From assembly GCA_042569785.1 (NCBI GenBank), contig JBHPGW010000003.1:1-64000 (forward strand): a DNA stretch of 64,000 nucleotides, written 5' to 3'. The stretch is from JBHPGW01 sp042569785 (GTDB lineage: Bacteria > Planctomycetota > Phycisphaerae > Sedimentisphaerales > Anaerobacaceae). Positions 42,683 to 52,361 of the stretch are shown here, piece by piece. A model generated the notes under the pieces. The model ran no database searches. It was not told the origin of the DNA and saw only the letters and a list, made by a program, of their open reading frames with translations. The translations under genes were made by a program, and so were the position numbers. Numbering within the stretch: the stretch's first letter is position 1; every line of letters begins with the position of its first letter.

Positions 42683-43711
42683 TTATTGATTTTGTGCGGT
42701 TTTTTTGATGGTTTCTACTATGTATTCTGTGACATCTATCTTTTCGGTTAGCAGTTTTTTGCGGTAAGCAGCGTATTTATCTTTGGCGTTTGGGTCTTTT
42801 AGAATGTCGAGGCAGTATTCCAGGGCCTGGGCGGTGTCGAGGGTTTGTTTAACCAGGTGATAACTTTCGAGCATGTTTATGTAGCCCAGTTTTAGAGTGT
42901 TGATGTAAATAGCGGGTACGCCGAGTACGGCGGATTCCGAGATCATCGTTGCTCCTTCGCCGACGCAAAGTTGGGCAAACGCCATTAAGTGGTGTATCTG
43001 GTGGACGGGTATTTTTAACTCATACTGCTTGAACTGCTGAGGTAATTGTCCTTCGGAAGAGATTAATGGCCTGGCGTATTTTTCTATTTGTTTGATGAAG
43101 TCGAGCTTTTGTTCGTCCGCAAAGCCGTGCTGGCCGACATCGTGATGAGCGCCCCAACTGACGAAACGAATGATGCAATATGGGGTGTCCGGGTCTACGC
43201 CTATACTTTTGACTATTTCGGGGTCGGGTGTGAATTGGTTTGGGTGCAGATACGCAAGTTCGTGACAGCCTGGATAGAGGTGCTGTTTTTTGCCAAGATT
43301 TTTCATGTAGCTGTCTGGGCTGTGATAAGATGTCGCAACCGGATATGTAATAGCGTGGGCGAGTTTTTGGTGCTCGGTGTCGTCGAAGACTACCGATGGT
43401 TTGCGTAACAAAAAGCCGACGTGAGCAGCGAACATACCGCTAATGCCGGTAAGGACATCGGGCTTGAAGCGCAGGCAGTATTTTAGCAGTCGAACGTCTC
43501 TTGTTATTAGTTCTGCGAATAGAGCGGGAAGTCCGTCGCCTACTTTGCTTAGCATTATAAAAGGGATATCGAGATTTTCCAGCAGCGCGATGGTGACATC
43601 TTTCTCGCGAGCGGTGACAGCTACTTCGTGGCCCTGCTTTTGAAGCTCGGCTATGGCGTTGCGAAAGAAGTGCACGTGAGCGGGATGTATGATGTCGACG
43701 AGTACTCTCAT
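42683..43711 (-). CDS. DUF354 protein, GT-B-like fold
   Basis: A 342-aa protein of the DUF354 family, related in fold to UDP-GlcNAc 2-epimerases and GT-B glycosyltransferases. The N-terminal Rossmann half begins MRVLVDIIHPAHVHFFRNA; the C-terminal half has GEGATMISESAVLGVPAIYI (~250-269), the usual nucleotide-sugar loop. Members occur in envelope glycan clusters. It is the last gene of the run starting at dxr, 16 bases after the GT2 gene. Confidence 0.8.
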   Translation of the reverse strand: MRVLVDIIHPAHVHFFRNAIAELQKQGHEVAVTAREKDVTIALLENLDIPFIMLSKVGDGLPALFAELITRDVRLLKYCLRFKPDVLTGISGMFAAHVGFLLRKPSVVFDDTEHQKLAHAITYPVATSYHSPDSYMKNLGKKQHLYPGCHELAYLHPNQFTPDPEIVKSIGVDPDTPYCIIRFVSWGAHHDVGQHGFADEQKLDFIKQIEKYARPLISSEGQLPQQFKQYELKIPVHQIHHLMAFAQLCVGEGATMISESAVLGVPAIYINTLKLGYINMLESYHLVKQTLDTAQALEYCLDILKDPNAKDKYAAYRKKLLTEKIDVTEYIVETIKKTAQNQ

Positions 43712-43727
43712 TTATGGTCCTGTGCGG

Positions 43728-44672
43728 TTACGCGTTTTTATTCTTTTTGTATTTTACCCTGTGGAGGATGTCGTGGATCAGTTTTCTGTTGTCACTTATG
43801 ACGTGGCTCAGGATGCCGAGAGCGAAGAGGTTGAACGAAATGATCAGCAGTGTCGCACCGAGGATGAGCGATTGAATGTGTCCGCCACGGTCACCTTTGA
43901 AAAAGTAATAGAGAAACCTGACCCATGGCACCAATCCGATAAGCCCTGTGATAAGAGCGGCGTATGTAAATGTTCTAAACGGCCTGTAGGTTATATATGA
44001 ACGCACAATAATCGTAGCTGATCGGCTGATATAACGCGGTATCGAGGAAATCAGTCTTGACTCGCGGGTCTTTGGATTAACTTCTACGGGTACCGAGGCA
44101 ATGCGCATGTTCATGGTGCCTGCCTGGATGATGGTTTCGAGAGTATATGTGTAGCGATTGAAGACGACAAGTTTTGAAGCTGCCTTTGCTGAATAAGCGC
44201 GGAATCCACTGGTAGTATCAGGGACATCGGTTCCGGAAAAACGACCTACAACAGAGCTACCGACTCTTTGGAGTTTTTTCTTTAGCCAGGAGAAATGTTC
44301 GATGTCCTCGATTGGTCGGCAGCCAATAACGATATCGGCGGTGCCCTGCTGGATCGGTGCGACAAGGTCCTTGATAGAAGCTGCACTGTACTGGTTGTCG
44401 CCATCGGTATTGACGATGATATCTGCGCCGAGTTCTACGGCAGTGTCGATGCCTCGTGAAAAAGCTACCGCCAAGCCTCGATTTGAGCCAAGTTCGAGTA
44501 TGTGATGTACGCCGAGTTCTCGAGCTACCTGCAGCGTTCGGTCGCTGCTTCCGTCATCTATTACGAGGTACTCTATTGTGTCGATGCCGGGCAGCTCTTT
44601 GGGCAGGTCGGCGATCACTTCCGGTAGAGTGTCCTGCTCGTTATAACATGGTATTTGAATTATCAGTTTCAT
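43728..44672 (-). CDS. dolichyl-phosphate-mannose synthase-like glycosyltransferase
   Basis: A 314-aa GT2 enzyme: IQIPCYNEQDTLPEVI, YLVIDDGSSDRT (~35-46) and the DxD region NTDGDNQY (~88-95). Two C-terminal helices (~235-300) anchor it in the membrane. This build transfers a sugar onto a polyprenyl phosphate, providing the donor for GT39-type enzymes such as that at 34864. It follows the aminotransferase after 18 bases. Confidence 0.85.
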   Translation of the reverse strand: MKLIIQIPCYNEQDTLPEVIADLPKELPGIDTIEYLVIDDGSSDRTLQVARELGVHHILELGSNRGLAVAFSRGIDTAVELGADIIVNTDGDNQYSAASIKDLVAPIQQGTADIVIGCRPIEDIEHFSWLKKKLQRVGSSVVGRFSGTDVPDTTSGFRAYSAKAASKLVVFNRYTYTLETIIQAGTMNMRIASVPVEVNPKTRESRLISSIPRYISRSATIIVRSYITYRPFRTFTYAALITGLIGLVPWVRFLYYFFKGDRGGHIQSLILGATLLIISFNLFALGILSHVISDNRKLIHDILHRVKYKKNKNA

Positions 44673-44690
44673 AAGCTATTTCCTTAGCAT

Positions 44691-45794
44691 TTAAGCGTCG
44701 AGGAAAGATAGAACCGTCTCGACGACGTAATCTTTCATTTGGCCGGTCAACTCTGGATATATCGGCAAAGCTATTACCTTCTCTGCAGCAGTTTCAGCTT
44801 GTGGGAAGTCGCCAGCCTTATAGCCGAGATACTGGAAACACTGCTGTAAATGCAGCGACAGCGGATAATAAACGGCACAGCCGATTTTCTTTTGAGTCAA
44901 ATAATCGACTAAACCGTCACGGTCGGGGACGCGGATCACGTACTGATTGTAGATGGTTTGGCAATCGTCCTTTATCAGTGGCGTTTTTATTACGGTCGAA
45001 GCGAATTTACTGTTGTAATATTCGGCGTTTTCTCTTCTGGCCTGTGACCACTGATCGAGGTGCGGCAGCTTGGCAATGAGCGCGACCGCCTGTATTGGGT
45101 CGAGGCGGAAATTTCCACCGATGTATTTATGATGATATTTCGTAGTTTCACCGTGATTACGCATTACGAGCATTCTTTTGTAAAGCTTCTCGTCGTTAGT
45201 GACAATTGCGCCTGCGTCGCCGATACCGCCGAGATTTTTTGACGGGAAGAAACTAAAGCAGCCGACCGTGCCTATACTGCCTGCCTTTTTGTTCTTGTAT
45301 GTGCTTGTAATCGACTGGGCGGCGTCTTCAATAACTGCAAGGCCGTGTTTGTTCGCTATTTCCATGATCGGATCCATGTCGGCCATTTGACCGTAAAGAT
45401 GGACGGGGATGATCGCTTTGGTCTTATCGGTTACCGCTGCCTCTATCAAGGACGGGTTGATATTGTAGGTGTCGGGGTCGATATCGACAAAAACGGGTTT
45501 TGCTCCTGTCCTTGCGATACAGCCTGCAGTTGCGAAAAATGTAAAGGGGGTTGTAATTACTTCGTCGCCATAACCAATATCAAGGCTCATCAGACTGTTC
45601 AAAATCGCATCGGTACCACTGGTGACACCGACGGCGTATTTGCAGTCACTTATCTCGGCGATCCTTTCTTCCAGGTCGGAAACTTTTGCTCCGCCAATAC
45701 AAATTTGAGAATCTAAAACTTCTGTGATCCCGGCGAGAATCTCTCTTTTAAGGCCTGCGTATTGTGCTTTTAAATCTAAAAGAGGTACCTGCAT
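44691..45794 (-). CDS. DegT/DnrJ/EryC1-family sugar aminotransferase
   Basis: A 367-aa PLP enzyme that makes amino sugars from keto-sugar nucleotides. The PLP lysine lies in CFSFFPSKNLGGIGDAGAIV (~181-200), with the cofactor Asp/Gln in VIEDAAQSITS (~156-166) and the substrate loop RNHGETTKYHHKYIGGNFRL. Length and motifs are normal. It starts 28 bases after the SHMT-like gene. The amino sugar made is unknown. Confidence 0.92.
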   Translation of the reverse strand: MQVPLLDLKAQYAGLKREILAGITEVLDSQICIGGAKVSDLEERIAEISDCKYAVGVTSGTDAILNSLMSLDIGYGDEVITTPFTFFATAGCIARTGAKPVFVDIDPDTYNINPSLIEAAVTDKTKAIIPVHLYGQMADMDPIMEIANKHGLAVIEDAAQSITSTYKNKKAGSIGTVGCFSFFPSKNLGGIGDAGAIVTNDEKLYKRMLVMRNHGETTKYHHKYIGGNFRLDPIQAVALIAKLPHLDQWSQARRENAEYYNSKFASTVIKTPLIKDDCQTIYNQYVIRVPDRDGLVDYLTQKKIGCAVYYPLSLHLQQCFQYLGYKAGDFPQAETAAEKVIALPIYPELTGQMKDYVVETVLSFLDA

Positions 45795-45822
45795 TTAAGC
45801 TCTCCAACATTTGATTAATCGG

Positions 45823-47250
45823 TCACCAGGGGAACTGGCGGCAAAGATCTTCTATTCTCTGCTTAGTCTGTTCTACAAATTGTTCGTCTAACGTATATTC
45901 TGTGGGACTGATCACTTTTACATTTGTCAGCACCGAGTGTATTAATTCGGATATATACTGCATTTGCTCGGCGGCCATACGGTTCTTTGTGACGATGGGA
46001 GTGCCGAGCCTGATCCCGCGGGTTACGGTAACGGGTTTGCTGTCGTAAGGCAGCTTGTTCATATTCACTATTATTCCGCAGCGTTCGAGAGATTTTTGCG
46101 CTATCAGGCCTGTCATCTCTGGCTTGAAGTTGCTGACATCTACAAGTACCATGTGGTTGTCGGTTCCTTTTGTAAGTACATCAAAGTCAAGATTGAGCAA
46201 TTCGGCGGCGAGGGAGCGGGCGTTTTCTATTATCCTGAACTGCCTGGTTCGATATTCGTCTGTAAGTGTCTCTTTGAAGAAAACAGCTTTTGCGGCGATG
46301 TGGTTCAAATACGGTGTGCCCTGTATGCCCGGAAATGTTGTTTTCTGGATGTGCTCGTGTAAAGGGATATGCTTGTTGCCAACCTTTATCTGCCGGCAAT
46401 AATCTTTGCCCATAATTATTGCCCCACCCCTTGGCCCGCCCGGCTTATAGGTGCTGGTGGTTGTAAAATGCGCGTAATCAACTGGAGACGGGTGAGCTCC
46501 TGCGATTACCAGGCCGGATATATGTGAAATATCAGCTAAGAGATATGCACCAACTTCGTCGGCTATCTCTCTGAATTTTTTGAAATCTATGGCCCTGGGG
46601 TAAGCGGTGGCTCCGCATATTATCAGTTTTGGTTTTGTTTTAACGGCCTTGTCTTTAACAGCATCATAATCGAGTGTGAAAGTGTTTTTGTCGACGTGAT
46701 AGTTTTCTACTTCAAAGAATTTTCCTGCCAGTGAAACGTCAGCTCCGTGCGAAAGGTGTCCGCCCTGATCGAGAGCGAGGCTTAGAATTTTATCGCCTTT
46801 ATCAAGTACGGCAGTCAAAATGATCTGATTGGCCGAAGTTCCCGAATGGGGCTGAACGTTTGCGTATTGAGCCTTGAAAGCCTGCTTTGCGCGGTTAACG
46901 GCAAGAGTTTCAATCTGGTCAACAACCCCGCAGCCGCCGTGATAGCGGCTACCTACAAATCCCTCGGTGGTTTTATTTTGTACGACAGAGCCAAGGGCGG
47001 CGAGGACGGACTGAGAACAGAGATTTTCGGCTGCTATGAGCTGGATAGTGTTGTTCTGCCTGACGTATTCTTCTTTTATCAATTCGTAAATCTGCGTGTC
47101 AGTGTCTTTTAAAGCGCCGAATATACCTTTGTGATATTTTTCGGCATCGGCAAGGTCAGGATTTTGAGAATTAGCAAGTTCATAAGCCGTCGAATCGGAT
47201 TTGTCAACGGTCTTTAACTTGCCTTTGCTGCCATGTTTGTCCAGTAACAT
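45823..47250 (-). CDS. divergent serine hydroxymethyltransferase-like PLP enzyme
   Basis: A 475-aa fold-type I enzyme clearly related to GlyA, which interconverts serine and glycine with tetrahydrofolate. The PLP lysine (~269) sits in TSTYKPGGPRGG instead of the usual TTTHKTLxGPRGG: His becomes Tyr and the loop is one residue shorter. RYHGGC replaces RYYGGC, and HSGTSANQ replaces HSGAQAN. DISHISGLV keeps the cofactor Asp and His. An N-terminal extension of about 40 residues is added. It stands between rseP and a sugar aminotransferase. It may be the cell's SHMT in variant form or an aldolase acting on another amino acid or sugar. Confidence 0.8.
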   Translation of the reverse strand: MLLDKHGSKGKLKTVDKSDSTAYELANSQNPDLADAEKYHKGIFGALKDTDTQIYELIKEEYVRQNNTIQLIAAENLCSQSVLAALGSVVQNKTTEGFVGSRYHGGCGVVDQIETLAVNRAKQAFKAQYANVQPHSGTSANQIILTAVLDKGDKILSLALDQGGHLSHGADVSLAGKFFEVENYHVDKNTFTLDYDAVKDKAVKTKPKLIICGATAYPRAIDFKKFREIADEVGAYLLADISHISGLVIAGAHPSPVDYAHFTTTSTYKPGGPRGGAIIMGKDYCRQIKVGNKHIPLHEHIQKTTFPGIQGTPYLNHIAAKAVFFKETLTDEYRTRQFRIIENARSLAAELLNLDFDVLTKGTDNHMVLVDVSNFKPEMTGLIAQKSLERCGIIVNMNKLPYDSKPVTVTRGIRLGTPIVTKNRMAAEQMQYISELIHSVLTNVKVISPTEYTLDEQFVEQTKQRIEDLCRQFPW

Positions 47251-47294
47251 TTATAGTGCCTTTAGCTTTTGTAAAAAAACAAATCCCTGGCAAA

Positions 47295-49406
47295 TCAGCG
47301 TATAAAGAATCTTGCGATATCATTATAAGTTATGTACACAAAAACAACCGCAAGGAAAAGCAGTCCGCAATAAGTTATTATTTCCTGAGCACGAATACTT
47401 AGCGGCCCGCCTTTTATTTTTTCAACGATAAGCAGCAGAAACACACCGCCGTCAACTACCGGTATCGGCAGGAAATTAATCACCGCTAAATTCGCACTTA
47501 TAAACGCCATCAAAAACATAAAGCTTACAAAGGAATATTTGACGGCTTCGTAAGACATCGTAGCGATACCAACCGGGCCGCTCATCGCTTTCATGCTGAC
47601 GTTGCCGGAGACCAACTGTTTTATGGTAACATAAGTTTTGACGATCATCCAGTAACTTTTCTTACAGCTCATCTTAAAGGCGTCTGAGAGTCCGTCAGCT
47701 TTATATATCCTTTCGAGACTGGCGAACTGGATAAACTGCGATAAAGTGGATACGACATTGACCGAGTCCTCGAAATTACCTACATTTAAAGCGACACTTC
47801 CAGAATCGTAGTCATCGAAACGATATTCAATTGAAATTCGCTGGCCAACGTTTTTTCGTAATACGTCCATGCAATCGTAAAAGTTTGCCACGCTAACGCC
47901 ATCGACAGAGATTATGGTCGCTCCCGGTGGGATGGCGAGTTTTTCCGTGTTGGAATTAGTCTCGATCGTCCTTGCGACAACAGGGTGCTCGACATCAAAG
48001 GTAATATATATGCCGATAGTAACCCTGTCGCTATCGGGTGAGGATTTTGGTTTTACATAAACCTGGTGAATTCTCTCGGTTCCATCGCTGTCACGACGCA
48101 ATACCGTTACAGGCAGTTGCTTGTCCTTGTAACTGGTTGTGATCTGGCGGATTTCTTTATAGGTAGGATTCTCAATGTCGGCGACAGCAACTATGACGTC
48201 ACCGTTTTCTAAATAATCGTTGGCATCAGTAATATCGGGGCGTCTTAGAACCTGTTCTATCCGCAAACGCGGGACCATCGAATAAATATGGCCAAGATCG
48301 GATTGGGTTTCAGGTTCTCTGTCGAGGAAATTCAATTTCAGATCGAGCTGGGTCTCGATCAGTTCGGTTTCGCTGCGCTGAGCAGTAACAGAAACAGACG
48401 GTACAAATAGATTGTCGAACATCTGAGCGAATTGCTGGTAGCTATCCAACTGCCGGCCGTTGACAGCGACAATTTTGTCCCCCGGTAACAGGTCTGTCCG
48501 AGCAGCTGGGCCATTGGGGTCAGGCAAGGAAATGCCGGCGATCTCCAGGGTCATCGGAGTATTGATGCCGAAAATCCTTACCGGCATGGAAGGCATTTGC
48601 TTGGCGACGATTTCAACTTTCTCTATTGAGCCGTCGAATTTTCTGATCTTTAATGGAACCAGTTCGCCCTTATCCGACAAAGCGGCAGTCATTAAAATGT
48701 CGCCGAAATCAAGGTTGTCGGTTTTGCCGGCGATCTCGATTATTTCGTCACCTGACTGAATTCCGGCACGAGCGGCTGGTGAATCCGGTATTATTTCCCC
48801 TGCCACAGCGGGCATCTGTTTTATACCTATGGAATAAACGCACATTAGAATTACGATCGCGGCGATAACATTAAATATAACTCCGGCAGCGATGACAGCC
48901 ATTCGAGCACCGACAGGCTTATTGGAAAACGAGCGAGGGTCGTCGGAAATTTTGTCGGCACCGGTGTCGTCCTGGCCGAGCATCTTGACATATCCTGCCA
49001 GTGGTATCAGGCCGATACGATATTCGGTGTCTCCTGCTTTGCCTTTTGGGCCTATGGTAAAACTGAGAAGGCCGTTGCCATCGGGGTCGTTGTCTTTAGG
49101 GAAAAATTTCGGCAGGATACGAATTCTAAAACCGTCGCGGGTTTTTCGTACGCCTAAGAAAACCGGCGGTAGAAAAACCGAAAAGGTCTCGACCTTTATG
49201 CCGGAAACTTTTGCAACGATGAAATGGCCGCACTCGTGAATGAAAATGACGCCGGTAAAGCCCATCACTACCAGAAAAATGTTCCATGACATTTGCAGGT
49301 TGCCCTTGACAAGTAAAATAAAACCAACAACAAATATTACAGCTACTATATTGGATAATCTCAGTTTTCTGCTGGGCTTGGCCCGTGAATCTTTTAAATC
49401 AGACAT
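47295..49406 (-). CDS. rseP: site-2 zinc metalloprotease RseP with extra PDZ domains
   Basis: A 703-aa intramembrane protease that cleaves regulatory membrane proteins. HECGH (~57-61) in the first catalytic helix gives the zinc ligands and catalytic Glu; the second motif is in NFLPIPVVDGG near the C-terminus (~640-650). Between them lie at least two clear PDZ domains (AGIQSGDEIIEIAG, LLPGDKIVAVNGRQL) and two weaker ones (~395, ~480), compared with two in E. coli (450 aa). It follows dxr by 28 bases, a common pairing. Confidence 0.92.
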   Translation of the reverse strand: MSDLKDSRAKPSRKLRLSNIVAVIFVVGFILLVKGNLQMSWNIFLVVMGFTGVIFIHECGHFIVAKVSGIKVETFSVFLPPVFLGVRKTRDGFRIRILPKFFPKDNDPDGNGLLSFTIGPKGKAGDTEYRIGLIPLAGYVKMLGQDDTGADKISDDPRSFSNKPVGARMAVIAAGVIFNVIAAIVILMCVYSIGIKQMPAVAGEIIPDSPAARAGIQSGDEIIEIAGKTDNLDFGDILMTAALSDKGELVPLKIRKFDGSIEKVEIVAKQMPSMPVRIFGINTPMTLEIAGISLPDPNGPAARTDLLPGDKIVAVNGRQLDSYQQFAQMFDNLFVPSVSVTAQRSETELIETQLDLKLNFLDREPETQSDLGHIYSMVPRLRIEQVLRRPDITDANDYLENGDVIVAVADIENPTYKEIRQITTSYKDKQLPVTVLRRDSDGTERIHQVYVKPKSSPDSDRVTIGIYITFDVEHPVVARTIETNSNTEKLAIPPGATIISVDGVSVANFYDCMDVLRKNVGQRISIEYRFDDYDSGSVALNVGNFEDSVNVVSTLSQFIQFASLERIYKADGLSDAFKMSCKKSYWMIVKTYVTIKQLVSGNVSMKAMSGPVGIATMSYEAVKYSFVSFMFLMAFISANLAVINFLPIPVVDGGVFLLLIVEKIKGGPLSIRAQEIITYCGLLFLAVVFVYITYNDIARFFIR

Positions 49407-49434
49407 CTAAAAAACCTTAAATTAAATTAACAAT

Positions 49435-50613
49435 TTATGTTCTTGTGTACTTATGTTCTTTTTTGCTTATGCTCTTTTGTACCTGCTCTCTTGCCCAGGT
49501 GTCGGCTTCGAGCAATTCTTCGAGTGAGGTAATCGCTTTGATATCATGTTTATCGAGGCAAGCTTCTATAAGTTCTACTATCGCGGCGAATTTGATCCTT
49601 CCGGCGAGAAAATGCTCAACAGCAACCTCGTTGGCGGCGTTGAAGACTACCGGAGCGGTACCCCCCGCCCGGGCAACCTCAAAGCCCAGCGTCAGTGCTT
49701 TAAAAACCTGCAGGTTTGGTTTGGCGAAAGTCAATTTACCAAGCTCATCGAGTTTCAGGTGCTTGGCAATCCCGACGGCCCTGGCTGGATAGGTCAAGGC
49801 ATATTGAATAGGCATGGACATATCGGGGGTTCCGAGTTGTGCGATGACTGAGCCGTCGACAAATTCGACGAGTGAATGTACTATGGACTCTGGATGGATC
49901 AAGACTTCAATATCATCGACGCCAATATCAAAAAGCCAGTGCGCCTCGATGACCTCAATCGCCTTATTCATCATCGTTGCCGAATCGATCGTGATCTTAG
50001 GGCCCATACTCCAAACAGGATGCGCGAGGGCCTGTTCAATTGTGACATTTTCGATATCTTCGGCAGAGACCTTTCTGAAAGGACCTCCTGAAGAGGTCAG
50101 AATGATCTTGCGTACGTCCTGCTTTCGGCCTGCCTGTAAGGCCTGGAAGATCGCTGAATGCTCGCTGTCTACCGGCAAAATTTCAGCATTGTTCCTGCGT
50201 GCCGCATCCATAAGCAGCTCGCCGGCAATCGCCAGCGGCTCCTTATTTGCGATAGCGATGGTTTTAGCTTTTTCAGCAGCAGCAAGTACCGCCGGCAGTC
50301 CTGCTGCGCCTACAACGGCAGTTAGAATAAGGTCGGCATCGTCAAGTTGAGCTATCTGCACAAGAGAATCGGGGCCTGTGAGGACCTCTACCTGCAAGTT
50401 TCCAAGTGTATCGGTCAACTTGCTTAAAACGCTATCGTCAGTTAGGCCTACAACTTTGGGTTTGTATTTCTTTGCCTGCCTGGCCAGCAGATCGGTATTG
50501 GAATTAGCGGTCAAGGCTACGACTTGGTATTCGGGCCCAAGCGCATCAATAACCTGTAGGGCCTGTTTTCCGACCGAGCCTGTAGAACCCAAAATCGCAA
50601 TACGTTTCGGCAT
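49435..50613 (-). CDS. dxr: 1-deoxy-D-xylulose 5-phosphate reductoisomerase
   Basis: A 392-aa NADPH enzyme committing carbon to isoprenoids by the MEP pathway. The NADPH loop ILGSTGSVGKQAL (~6-18), the metal/substrate motif PVDSEHSAIFQ (~147-157) and the flexible loop HPVWSMGPKITIDSATMMNK (~205-224) are complete. Start 50613 gives the normal N-terminus; a longer frame reaches across the promoter. It leads a minus-strand run that continues through rseP to DUF354. Confidence 0.96.
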   Translation of the reverse strand: MPKRIAILGSTGSVGKQALQVIDALGPEYQVVALTANSNTDLLARQAKKYKPKVVGLTDDSVLSKLTDTLGNLQVEVLTGPDSLVQIAQLDDADLILTAVVGAAGLPAVLAAAEKAKTIAIANKEPLAIAGELLMDAARRNNAEILPVDSEHSAIFQALQAGRKQDVRKIILTSSGGPFRKVSAEDIENVTIEQALAHPVWSMGPKITIDSATMMNKAIEVIEAHWLFDIGVDDIEVLIHPESIVHSLVEFVDGSVIAQLGTPDMSMPIQYALTYPARAVGIAKHLKLDELGKLTFAKPNLQVFKALTLGFEVARAGGTAPVVFNAANEVAVEHFLAGRIKFAAIVELIEACLDKHDIKAITSLEELLEADTWAREQVQKSISKKEHKYTRT

Positions 50614-50652
50614 AATCTGACACAAACCTTTTTTAAGCAGTTTAAAAGACTG

Positions 50653-50682
50653 ATAATACAATAAGCAAGACTGAACTGTCAA
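50653..50682 (-). promoter_or_regulatory. promoter of dxr-rseP
   Basis: Minus-strand TTGACA (plus 50677-50682) and TATTAT (plus 50653-50658) with 18 bases between, 40 bases ahead of the dxr start. Confidence 0.6.
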
Positions 50683-50798
50683 GTCAAAGACTGCTTTAGA
50701 AGCGGGAATAAAAGCAATTAATGCAGATATGTTGATGTATTGTGCTATCGCCGGGTGATTCAGGGCTGCCGATGACCTTTAACGACGATCATTTCCGG

Positions 50799-52361
50799 TC
50801 AGGGCTCGATCAGTTCGAGATAGTCATTGTGTTTCAATTTGACATAGTCATCATCTTTTTGCGAAAAGAACTTTTTCATCATCTCTTTTGAACTGATCTT
50901 TTTATCAGGATACATCAGCATCGGCCTTTTTGTGATCTCGTTAAATTTCATCAATTCTTCCGGCTTCATCTCCTGACCATTTCTATAAATATGCGGTGAG
51001 ATAAAGACCATTAACTCTGTGTTAACCTTCAAAACACTGGTACTTTTGAAAAGCTCACCAATGATCGGGATTTCGCTAATTATTGGAATCTGGTCGACTT
51101 CAAGGATCTTATCCTGGCGTCTGAGTCCGCCAAAGACAACCACCTGCCCATCTTTTAAAAGCAGTGAACTGCTTGCAATTCTGGTGTCAACAACAGGCAC
51201 TCCCGTAAGACTTTCACCGGTCTGAACATTTTGTTCAGCCCTGATCGTAAGCATAATATTTTCATCGTCAACCAGCAGAGCATTAACGTCAAGAGTAACA
51301 CCTACATTTTTGAACTGTGTTGACTCGATGTCTGTTCCTGCGCTGGTAGAACCTAACTCAGTGTAAGGCTTTTCTTCAACCGCTTCGATCCTGGCAGATC
51401 CACCACTTACCATCATAACTCTGGGGCTGGCAAGTATCTCTACATCCCTTTTCTGCTGGATCATATGGACAACCCTGCGAATTGTTCCGGTAATGATACT
51501 GAAATCGCCGCCGAGACCAGTTGAGTTAAAAGCTGTTGCATCTCCTATACTACTGGCTTGTTCAAGCGTCGAGCCAATACGAGATGTAAAGTTTTGCCTG
51601 TAGCCAAACGTATGGTTTTTGTCGGTGAGAATGTCCCAGTTGATACCAATTTCGGTATCATCTTCGAGTTGGACGTCAAGAATGACAACCTCGACCATGA
51701 TCTGATATGGAACTTTGTCGGCTTTTTTAATTTCAGCGATAATTTTTTCGACATTTTCCTTTGTATCGCAAATGATCAAAGAATTGCTTTTAGAATCAAC
51801 AGCAATCTGGCCATGAGTTGACAGCACCTTACCGATAGCCTTTTTGAGATTGTCGGCATTTAGAAATCTTAGGGTTACAGTCTTAATGAACAGTTCCGGA
51901 TCCGTCGGAGTTGAATCTGTCCTGTCGGCTTTTTGAATTTCAGTAACGATCTTTTCGATCACTTGTTTTGTATCACAAATGATCAAAGAATTGCTTTTGG
52001 TATCGACAGCGATCAGGCCGCGAGAAGATGACATTTTGCTGACAGCTTCTTTGAGGTTTTGGGCATTTAAAAACTTCAGTGTAACGGTTTTGACATACAG
52101 TTCCTCAACAACCAGATCAGGGACTGTCACGGTTCTTGCCAGCAGTTCTGAAACAGTCGCAGTCGTATCAGCTTTTTCCGGAACCGTTTTCTGTACAGGT
52201 TTTTTTAAGGTGATCGGCTCAAAGGGATTCGATCTGCCGATATTGGGTAAAGTGTTTACCTGGTCGGAGCCTGAGTCCGCAGGTTGCTGGTCCGCACTTA
52301 CGGGCACCAGAGCAACTGTCAAACAGATACAACAAAATAAAATGTATCTGAGGTTATTCAT
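50799..52361 (-). CDS. gspD: secretin of a type II secretion / type IV pilus-like system
   Basis: A 520-aa outer-membrane pore protein. A signal peptide (MNNLRYILFCCICLTVALVPVSA) is followed by two tandem N-domains of about 65 residues that are near copies of each other (TVTLKFLNAQNLKEAVSKM and TVTLRFLNADNLKKAIGKV, each ending NSLIICDTK), then the secretin barrel (~205-480) with VEVVILDVQLEDDTEIGINW and VVFGGLRRQDK. It is shorter than typical GspD. Start overlaps the PilO-like stop. Last gene of the operon. Confidence 0.9.
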   Translation of the reverse strand: MNNLRYILFCCICLTVALVPVSADQQPADSGSDQVNTLPNIGRSNPFEPITLKKPVQKTVPEKADTTATVSELLARTVTVPDLVVEELYVKTVTLKFLNAQNLKEAVSKMSSSRGLIAVDTKSNSLIICDTKQVIEKIVTEIQKADRTDSTPTDPELFIKTVTLRFLNADNLKKAIGKVLSTHGQIAVDSKSNSLIICDTKENVEKIIAEIKKADKVPYQIMVEVVILDVQLEDDTEIGINWDILTDKNHTFGYRQNFTSRIGSTLEQASSIGDATAFNSTGLGGDFSIITGTIRRVVHMIQQKRDVEILASPRVMMVSGGSARIEAVEEKPYTELGSTSAGTDIESTQFKNVGVTLDVNALLVDDENIMLTIRAEQNVQTGESLTGVPVVDTRIASSSLLLKDGQVVVFGGLRRQDKILEVDQIPIISEIPIIGELFKSTSVLKVNTELMVFISPHIYRNGQEMKPEELMKFNEITKRPMLMYPDKKISSKEMMKKFFSQKDDDYVKLKHNDYLELIEP

